A stretch of DNA of 64,000 bases from Dyadobacter sp. CY261 (GTDB lineage: Bacteria; Bacteroidota; Bacteroidia; Cytophagales; Spirosomataceae), in contig NZ_JAKCPW010000001.1 of assembly GCF_021440085.1 (NCBI RefSeq), forward strand, positions 992,001-1,056,000, read 5' to 3'. A program made the position numbers and the translations under genes. A model generated the notes under the pieces. The model worked only from the letters and a program-made list of their open reading frames with translations, did no database searches and was not told the DNA's origin. How positions within the stretch are numbered: position 1 is the first letter of the stretch; every line of letters begins with the position of its first letter. This document shows, in pieces, positions 59,201-64,000 of the stretch.

Positions 59201-59888
59201 TTCGGCCATGGGAGTTCTGGAGGAAAAGTATGGGCCTGAGCACCTGAGCAAGCTGTTGAGTTTTTTGCGGGAAGAGTACAAGAATCCCCGCACCCGGGCT
59301 GCCGTGCCGCTGCTGCGGGCCACCGATTATTACCACTATTACCGCAAAGGACCTTTCGCGCTGTATGCGCTGAGTGAGTACGTTGGCAAGAATCGGGTTA
59401 ATGGAGCGCTACGTAGTCTGCTCCAAAAGCACCAGCCGGGCAAAACGCCCATGCCCACTTCTTTAGACCTTTATCAGGAACTACAGGCGGTAACACCGGA
59501 TTCGCTCCGGTACCTGATCCACGACCTTTTTGAGCAGAATACCTTTTGGGAACTTGAGACAAAAGAAGCCATGACGAAGAAAACCAAGTCAGGTTCCTGG
59601 CAGGTGACGCTCAACGTACAGGTGCGCAAGCTGGCAGTGGATAGTGCCGGAGTTGAAATTGTGTTGCCGATAAATGATTGGATAAAGGTCGGGGTCTTTG
59701 CCGCTGCTAATGAGGGTAAGCAATCCCGAGAGCGGCTCTACCTGCAGCAACACTACGTAAATTCTACCAACCAGACCATTACAGTGACCGTGCCGCAAAA
59801 ACCCGCCCGCGCCGGCATAGATCCCAGTCACTTACTGATAGACTGGAAGACAGACAACAATATGAAGGATGTGAAATCAGGCAATTAG
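56262..59888 (+). CDS. ABC-2 permease fused to M1-family metallopeptidase
   Basis: 1208 residues. The first about 600 residues contain two sets of membrane helices (six around 20-265, a further set around 330-590) of the ABC-2 type, with a polar linker. The C-terminal part, from about 640, is an M1 aminopeptidase-like domain: zinc motif His951-Glu-Val-Ala-His955, the third ligand Glu975 in LLSESLAWYS, and GGNHAAPITI in place of the GAMEN exopeptidase motif, so the N-terminus-binding step is altered. Such fusions exist in several Bacteroidota; the substrate is unknown. The peptidase is expected on the far side of the inner membrane. ATG 56262 or 56271 lies inside the ATPase gene. Confidence 0.9.
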   Translation: MATMKFYKIFRLEFTYQLRSVATWLYFLVVLGLAFLWVTGNYLDDARDGYFLLNAPIVIAAVAVLSNLFWLLIGASVAGDAAARDVQTRMFSLTYTSPASKADCLGGRFLAAFLLNVIVLLGIPIGILFAMYFSGVEAEILGPFRPAAYLTSFCHILLPNTFIVTAIQFSLAALNRGAMASYLGGGLLFLAAFMLEMASHDVGRWVDLLDPIGFTPIMSGLSSEWSPLEKNTRLLVLEGSLLVNRLLWLGITLSMLTFTYYRFRFTHSPGNSPGKLSASQPASATDSGRLPWGKMEPLPHSLGTFGAATHLHQLKIITLNSFSALAKNKTGLLLLSLIALMISLALPGNLKAKGVPLLPRTDQVLNILTAPITAPGKFWIMIFLLTVFYAGELVWRERESGLSELSNAAPVPEWVLFLSKFLSLSLLLMIWLVFLLMAGILAQIGIGEANVELDLYLKVLFGFQLIECLLFALFALVVHVVVNQKYLGHLVALLAFGCLVYAPNLGIEHKLLVFGASPGWSYTDMGGFGLSIEPWLWFKAYWVAWAILLAVMGRLLWARGREESFMARLLLARRRFTRTTALTTAVAAGLIFTSGSFIFYNTNKLNHYTTASEILAGRAAYEQRYGKYSNAPQPRLTHVNLQVEIYPERREFEIKGTYLLVNSQSVPIDSVYLAIPTGAETNGLAFNRPFTPVLADRNLGFLIYTLKNPLEPGDTMQLDFKVHHKAEGFTNNGADSVVTANFTHIRNYEWLPAIGYQPYRELDEVGLRKKYGLAPRLATASLYDVKARKYAPFAEHIFFNAVVGTGGGQMVVAPGSLRKTWRNGDRRYFHYATNARIRHEYAFFSANYALHEGQWIPSQDSGKSVAIQIYHDPGHTGNLERVMQSIKGSLDYYTTQFGPYPHRQLRFVAKPGYSGGNHAAPITITAEEGFFLLNPKQDPRGFDLVTAVVAHEVAHQWWGNQLKSAYVEGAGLLSESLAWYSAMGVLEEKYGPEHLSKLLSFLREEYKNPRTRAAVPLLRATDYYHYYRKGPFALYALSEYVGKNRVNGALRSLLQKHQPGKTPMPTSLDLYQELQAVTPDSLRYLIHDLFEQNTFWELETKEAMTKKTKSGSWQVTLNVQVRKLAVDSAGVEIVLPINDWIKVGVFAAANEGKQSRERLYLQQHYVNSTNQTITVTVPQKPARAGIDPSHLLIDWKTDNNMKDVKSGN

Positions 59889-59889
59889 T

Positions 59890-60160
59890 ATCTGAAAACG
59901 ACCTAAATGGCCGCGGCTGCTTCAAACTATCATTACTGGATCCAGATGAACATCCCATGGCTGGCCAGAATCTGTTCCGCCTCAAAATGGTCGACATCGA
60001 TAAATCATACACTCAGATTACGATGTCGCCCAACCCGGTATCGGAAACGTTGACCATCGACCTGCCTTCCTGGAAGAATGTAAGCACATTGTCAATATTC
60101 GATAAAGTAAAACTGGTAATTCTCATTTCGATCCGTTCATCAGAACCCGCCGATCACTAA
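59890..60160 (+). pseudogene. Remnant of a T9SS-secreted protein (C-terminal sorting domain)
   Basis: Within the 475-bp gap after the exporter, one frame reads LLDPDEHPMAGQNLFRLKMVDIDKSY and then ITMSPNPVSETLTIDLP. This is the standard end of Bacteroidota secreted proteins: a GQNLFRLKMVD linker followed by the PNPV start of the type A sorting domain. The frame is open back to the exporter stop but has no start or body, and the sorting domain collapses after STLSIFDK into unrelated residues and a stop at 60160. It is a fragment of a lost gene. The rest of the gap (60161-60363) shows no gene. Confidence 0.6.
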
Positions 60161-60363
60161 ATTTCTGGCCCTTCATTTGCTTCTGCAGCGATCTTCGGAT
60201 AAGTTATAAACCGATATTTGTGCGGCATTACCACAACAGTTGGTAACTTGCCGGTCATGTTCAGGGGATGCCCCGAGGACAATAATGTAACCAGAAATCC
60301 TCGCCGATGAGCAAATAAACTGGTAACAGCCTGGAATCTAAGTTAAATGGAATACGCCGGACA

Positions 60364-60942
60364 ATGGATGCAAAAGAAATTCTGAAACAACATATTGCTA
60401 AAACCGCCAAACTGACTGATGAGCAGTTTGATTATGTGTTTTCGCACTTTAAACCCCAATCGTATAAGAAAGGGCAAGTGGTGATTTCCGAAGGAAGTCG
60501 TGTAGATTATGAGTATTTCGTGGTTTCAGGCTGTTTGAAAGCTTTTTTTGTCAATGACGAAATCAAAATGTATATCCTGCAGTTTGCCATGCCCACCTGG
60601 TGGTCGTCGGATTACGGCGCTTTGTACAACCAGACGCGGGCGACCATTAATATTGATTGTATCACCGACGCAGAGGTTCTTTGCCTTTCCAATGACGACC
60701 GCGAAAAAATATGCAGTGAGCTTCATCCGGTGGAGCACTTTTTCCGCTGGCGGACGAACCGGGGGTACCTGGCATCTCAAAAAAGGCTGTTATCATTTAT
60801 GAACAACGATACGAAAGCCCGCTACGAAGAGCTGCTTGCGCTCTATCCCCAATTATACAACCTGGTCCCAAAACACCTGATCGCGGCCTACCTCGGCGTT
60901 TCCCGCGAGACGCTCAGCAGACTTTACAATACACATAAATAA
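60364..60942 (+). CDS. Crp/Fnr-family transcription regulator
   Basis: 192 residues. A cyclic-nucleotide-binding-like barrel (about 25-115, KKGQVVISEGSRVDYEYFVVSGCLKAFF) is followed by a dimer helix and a short HTH at the very end (HLIAAYLGVSRETLSRL). No Fe-S cysteines are present. A TGA-N6-TCA palindrome of the Crp/Fnr type lies just after this gene and before yceI, so the regulator probably controls the YceI gene. It is distinct from the first Crp/Fnr gene at 6.7 kb; only the fold is shared. Confidence 0.85.
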   Translation: MDAKEILKQHIAKTAKLTDEQFDYVFSHFKPQSYKKGQVVISEGSRVDYEYFVVSGCLKAFFVNDEIKMYILQFAMPTWWSSDYGALYNQTRATINIDCITDAEVLCLSNDDREKICSELHPVEHFFRWRTNRGYLASQKRLLSFMNNDTKARYEELLALYPQLYNLVPKHLIAAYLGVSRETLSRLYNTHK

Positions 60943-60955
60943 CCTCCTTCCGAAA

Positions 60956-61000
60956 GTGACCTACATCACGTAACGCCCTGCAGATTCCTGCGCTACTTTG
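60956..61000 (+). promoter_or_regulatory. Crp/Fnr-type operator and -7 box in front of the YceI gene
   Basis: GTGA-N6-TCAC at 60956-60969 is a perfect Crp-like half-site pair. TACTTTG at 60994-61000 resembles a -7 box with one base missing. If transcription begins about 7 bases later, the palindrome is centred near -44, a usual place for activation by a Crp-type protein. Confidence 0.5.
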
Positions 61001-61029
61001 TGTATCAAATTTAAACGATACATAAAGAA

Positions 61030-61566
61030 ATGGAAACTAAAACATTTGCAGTCGAAGGTTCACAAAGCAACATCGACTGGACCGGAAAAAAAGTTACAGG
61101 CGCGCATAATGGCACCATCGACATCAAAGCGGGGGAATTAACCGTGCAAAATGGTAATCTGAGCGGAGGCAACTTCATTATTGACACCACTTCGATTAAA
61201 ATTCTGGACATCACCGATCCGGCTACCAATGAACAGTTTGCTGGCCACCTGTTTTCAGCGGATTTCTTCTCAACAGAAAATTTCCCGGAAGCCTCATTTG
61301 TCATTACTACCGCAGATCACCTCGGCAGCGACAGCTACCTGATCACCGGCGATCTGACCATCAAAGGTATCACCCACGAAGTTACCTTCCCGGCCCAGGT
61401 ACATGTTTCCGGCGATAAGATTACCGCTTCTGGCAAAGTCATCGTTGATCGTACGCGTTATGAAATGAAGTTCCGCTCGGGTAATTTCTTCACCAACCTG
61501 GGCGATACGCTCATCTACAATGAGTTTGAACTTGAAGTTCAATTAACGGCATTTGCCACGCTTTAA
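61030..61566 (+). CDS. YceI-family lipocalin-like protein
   Basis: 178 residues. The YceI fold is recognisable: SQSNIDWTGKKVTGAHNGTIDIKAG, then GGNFIIDTTSI, FFSTENFPEASFVITTA, LTIKGITHEVTFPAQV and GKVIVDRTRYEMKFRSG. It is an eight-stranded antiparallel barrel that binds isoprenoid or other hydrophobic ligands. No signal peptide is present, so this member is probably cytoplasmic, unlike E. coli YceI. It follows the Crp/Fnr gene by 87 bp and has its own operator. Confidence 0.92.
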   Translation: METKTFAVEGSQSNIDWTGKKVTGAHNGTIDIKAGELTVQNGNLSGGNFIIDTTSIKILDITDPATNEQFAGHLFSADFFSTENFPEASFVITTADHLGSDSYLITGDLTIKGITHEVTFPAQVHVSGDKITASGKVIVDRTRYEMKFRSGNFFTNLGDTLIYNEFELEVQLTAFATL

Positions 61567-61666
61567 AATCGACGTTCATGCCATACGTCAATGCAGCTGG
61601 CAATGGTTGCGGGCGACTGGACGGAGGCGATGTTGCAGATCGCCACATCGAATGAAGTGTAAACAC

Positions 61667-61703
61667 CAGATATGCGCAGGATCAGTATACCGGCGCATAT
61701 CTG
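61667..61703 (+). terminator. Perfect 11-bp inverted repeat after the YceI gene
   Basis: CAGATATGCGC (61667-61677) pairs with GCGCATATCTG (61693-61703) around a 15-base loop, 100 bp after the YceI stop and 16 bp before the next start. It may end the yceI transcript, but the lack of a U-run and the closeness to the next ATG leave an operator role open. Confidence 0.4.
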
Positions 61704-61719
61704 CTAAATTGAAAACACA

Positions 61720-62097
61720 ATGAACAATTACACAGATCGCGCGGCAGATATTGCTGCGGTATTGTCGGACTATTTTAATGGGGTTTTTAAAGGAGACACG
61801 GAACTGCTCCGGAGCGCATTTCATCCACAGGCATTGGTGGCCGGCGATGTGAACGGACAGCCCTATTTCAAAACACTGGATCAATATCTTGACGGTGTTA
61901 AAAATAGGAAGAGCCCGTTTGAGCTGGGCGAAAGTTTTCGGATGGAAATTATATCCATAGAAATCATCAACCTGATCGCTGTTGCAAAGGTCCGCCTGCC
62001 TATGTTTGAGTTTAATTACCACGACCTGTTATCGCTGACGAAAATCGACGGAAGATGGGTGATTGTAAACAAGCTATTGACCAATGTAACCATGTAA
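61720..62097 (+). CDS. NTF2-like (lumazine-binding type) small protein
   Basis: 125 residues of the nuclear-transport-factor-2 superfamily: an N-terminal helix pair (AAVLSDYFNGVFKGDTELLRSAFHPQA), VKNRKSPFE, then beta strands ending HDLLSLTKIDGRWVIVNKLLTN. This corresponds to the putative lumazine-binding subgroup common in Bacteroidota. There is no signal peptide. The reaction, if any, is unknown. Its stop is 5 bp from the left inverted repeat described next. Confidence 0.85.
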   Translation: MNNYTDRAADIAAVLSDYFNGVFKGDTELLRSAFHPQALVAGDVNGQPYFKTLDQYLDGVKNRKSPFELGESFRMEIISIEIINLIAVAKVRLPMFEFNYHDLLSLTKIDGRWVIVNKLLTNVTM

Positions 62098-62102
62098 TCG
62101 AT

Positions 62103-62140
62103 GGGTTAAACTAAAGAAAAGGATAAAATCCGTCACGACT
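62103..62140 (+). repeat. Left copy of 38-bp inverted repeat
   Basis: Begins GGGTTAAAC and ends CCGTCACGACT. Its reverse complement matches 63224-63261 at 33 of 38 positions by my count, with the outer 9 and inner 11 bases identical. Together the copies bound a 1159-bp segment. Confidence 0.7.
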
Positions 62141-62230
62141 CTCGTGTAGCTTTTTTTGTGGTCATCCGCCGCTGTCCTTTTCTCATTAGGTACATTCAAT
62201 CCAGAAGCCCACTAATTTCAAAAAATACGA

Positions 62231-63054
62231 CTAGTCTGCACGTAATCTTTCTATCGGATTTGCCGTGGCTGCACGGTAAACCTTTGAACCGATAATAATG
62301 CAACAACAGATTACAACGGTCAGAAATGTTCCTATATATGGAGCAGGCCCGGCATCAGGATGATATTTGAAGATAAACTGGAAAATAAACTTGCTGGTAA
62401 ACAGGTAACCGAAAATCGAACCAACCACAAATGCAATCAACAGGATATGCACGAATCGCCGATTGACTGCCGCAATTATTTGCAGTACCGAAGCACCAAG
62501 AACTTTACGCATGCCAATTTCTTTGCTACGTTTATCTATGTTCAATGAAATTTGTGCAAACAAACCTGACGCTGAAAGGAGCAAGGTAACAATGGCTAGA
62601 AAAAAAGCAATTGATTTAAAACCTTGTGTCATGCGGAGTTCTTTTTCAATTAAATCTGATTGAAGGAAGCCCCGGTAAGGTAGGTTGGGAGCCACTTTAT
62701 GCCATGCTGTTTGTAGGAATCCCGCGACTTGTGGTAATTTATCTTTACTTGTACGTACAACCATATACTTATATTCATCAGGCTTTGCCATACGCAGCAC
62801 ACATGGTGGCACAATATCATGCAAGCCATATTCTTTAAACCAGAACAGATGGCACTGACAGCGGGAACCAGTATGAGAAACAGCCAAAACCCATAATCCT
62901 TTGTAAGATCTGGCGAAAGATCTATTCCTGTAAATCCAATCATCGCTGGCGTTAGCAGGCTAACAAATAATAAGGCTAATGGCTGTAATCGGGCTTCTTG
63001 GGATAAAATTCCGGCCCAGGTTTGCAAGGTTCCATCATCAACAGCTGTACGCAA
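62231..63054 (-). pseudogene. Degraded FtsX/MacB-type ABC permease, C-terminal part only
   Basis: Two overlapping minus-strand frames join into one C-terminal piece of the roughly 800-residue FtsX-like permeases of Bacteroidota. The first (from 63054) reads TWAGILSQEARLQPLALLFVSLLTPAMIG with a TM helix; near 62850 the reading shifts to the second frame, which continues FWFKEYGLHDIVPP and ends with ISLNIDKRSKEIGMRKVLGAS, three TM helices and ANPIERLRAD, the family's hallmark end. The first two thirds, including the periplasmic domain, are missing. No start codon with a membrane start is present upstream. It is a decaying fragment within the inverted-repeat-bounded segment. Confidence 0.75.
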
Positions 63055-63223
63055 TTGATGAAGTACGCACTTATCGCGAACAGAATTATAAAATTATTCC
63101 GGACGCAAAAGTTAATCTGGCGGCAAAGATTATTAAAGATTTGATTGGGCGCGCTCATGGAGCTGAATCTAACGCCTGAGAATTGAATATCCCGGGCTCG
63201 GGTAAATAAGAACCGTACGCAAA
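63055..63223. other. Upstream side of the permease fragment, no intact gene
   Basis: Short open frames occur on both strands, but none shows a recognisable protein. One plus-strand frame (ending 63179) gives a Lys/Ala-rich tail that might be a coding relic. I cannot assign it. Confidence 0.3.
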
Positions 63224-63261
63224 AGTCGTGACGGTTTTTCTCCCTATCTTTCGTTTAACCC
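63224..63261 (-). repeat. Right copy of 38-bp inverted repeat
   Basis: Begins AGTCGTGACGG and ends GTTTAACCC on the plus strand, in opposite orientation to the copy at 62103-62140. No clear target-site duplication flanks the pair. Confidence 0.7.
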
Positions 63262-63408
63262 AATGATGATATTTGACGGGATGGTAAAACATGTTTACAC
63301 CTTGCAGGATGGGCTGTTACCTCGAGTGGATGTTGAGGTGGAATAAACAGCGGCATGAAGGGAAGTCAAATGATAGTCTTTCGCGGCGGATTCAAGTAGG
63401 CGTCCGCT

Positions 63409-64000
63409 TTATTCTTTTTCGGTTGCCACGCTGTACACAGGATCCTCGATAAGGTTTACATCGATCACTGCCTGGGCATTCTTTAAAAGCTTTCTGCAAT
63501 CTTCACTCAGGTGTTTTAAGCGCAATCTCTTTCCGGCCGCCCGGTAACGCCCGGTCAGTTTGTTCACTGCTTCGATTGCCGACATATCTGCGATCCTGCT
63601 GTCCTTGAAATCGATGATGACCTCCATCGGATCACCGGCGACATCGAATTTCTCGTTAAACGCCGAAACCGAACCAAAAAATAGTGGCCCATAGATCTCA
63701 TAATGCTTCACACCATTGGCATCGATATATTTTTTCGCCCGAATTCGTTTTGCGCTTTCCCATGCGAAAACCAGTGCAGAAATAATCACGCCGATCAATA
63801 CCGCAAGAGCTAGATTATGTAGAAAAATTGTAATGACGGCCACCAGAACACCCACGAAAATGTCCTGTTTGGGCATTTTGTTAATGATTCGGAAGCTGGC
63901 CCATTCGAAGGTGCCTATGGCGACCATCAGCATCACGCCCGTCAAAGCCGCCATGGGAAGCCGACCGATAACGGGAGCGCCAAAAAGAATGACGCAGAGA
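63409..64000 (-). CDS. SulP-family anion transporter with STAS domain, 5' end outside window
   Basis: Only the C-terminal part is present; the frame stays open to the right edge. The last TM helices are visible (ALTGVMLMVAIGTFEWASF, QDIFVGVLVAVITIFLHNLALAVLIGVIISALVFAW), then a STAS domain (YEIYGPLFFGSVSAFNEKFDV, VIIDFKDSRIADMSAIEAVNKL). The ATG at 63952-63954 is internal, since upstream codons keep matching the family (LFGAPVIGRLP). SulP proteins carry sulfate, bicarbonate or other anions; the STAS tail regulates the transporter. The specificity cannot be told from this part. Confidence 0.88.
   Translation of the reverse strand, partial: LCVILFGAPVIGRLPMAALTGVMLMVAIGTFEWASFRIINKMPKQDIFVGVLVAVITIFLHNLALAVLIGVIISALVFAWESAKRIRAKKYIDANGVKHYEIYGPLFFGSVSAFNEKFDVAGDPMEVIIDFKDSRIADMSAIEAVNKLTGRYRAAGKRLRLKHLSEDCRKLLKNAQAVIDVNLIEDPVYSVATEKE

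Noticed and set aside
62979..63179. 66-codon plus-strand frame opposite and beyond the permease remnant
   Set aside because: Its first half is antisense to the permease fragment and its tail matches no family I know; kept only as a possible relic.
62090..63275. Target-site duplication around the 38-bp inverted repeats
   Set aside because: Flanks (AATCGAT on the left, AATGATG on the right) do not give a convincing direct repeat, so transposition is not shown.
63263..63346. 27-residue open frame just outside the right inverted repeat
   Set aside because: Too short, without ribosome binding site, homology or conserved start context that I can support.

Overview
The window looks like chromosome of a Cytophagales bacterium (Bacteroidota), most like Dyadobacter or a related Spirosomaceae member. 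The pointers are SusC/SusD pairs, two hybrid two-component regulators of the gut and soil Bacteroidota type, type IX secretion (T9SS) sorting domains on secreted enzymes, TAnnTTTG-type -7 promoter boxes and weak ribosome binding sites. The genus is inferred from protein style only. I found no rRNA, tRNA or CRISPR array.

Layout. 1-3.3 kb: a short-chain dehydrogenase that runs off the left edge and a patch of small accessory genes (secreted protein, XRE regulator, AT-rich CrtO-like acyltransferase, secreted unknown). 3.4-5.8 kb: a multidomain GH29 alpha-L-fucosidase with its own promoter and terminator. 5.8-7.3 kb: an unknown protein and a Crp/Fnr regulator. 7.4-17.2 kb: a probable single operon of a stand-alone ferredoxin-reductase-like NAD domain, an RND efflux pump (adaptor, permease, TolC), a type II NADH dehydrogenase and a GAF protein. 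17.3-33.4 kb: polysaccharide utilization locus 1 (AraC regulator, hybrid regulator HTCS1, SusC, SusD, surface glycan-binding protein, two tandem GH44 enzymes, the second frameshifted), probably aimed at xyloglucan or a related beta-glucan. 33.4-53.3 kb: locus 2 (SusC, SusD, HTCS2, sodium/solute symporter, GH95, GH43, ThuA-like protein, double CE1 esterase, GH10 xylanase), probably aimed at decorated glucuronoarabinoxylan. 53.4-59.9 kb: a LytS/LytTR two-component system beside an ABC exporter whose permease is fused to an M1 peptidase. 59.9-64 kb: a T9SS sorting-domain remnant, Crp/Fnr regulator, YceI protein, NTF2-like protein, a 1.16-kb segment bounded by 38-bp inverted repeats and holding a broken FtsX-type permease, and the end of a SulP transporter.

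The most useful new signal is in the promoters. The regions upstream of SusC-2 and of HTCS2 share a direct repeat TGTAACAT, 21 bp apart, at an identical distance from an identical TATATTTG box. Separately, the promoters of HTCS1 and of the distant GH29 fucosidase share another 21-bp-spaced repeat (TCTGTTT), again at identical distance from the -7 box. This suggests two distinct operators, each placed in front of its hybrid regulator gene, and it links the isolated GH29 gene to locus 1.
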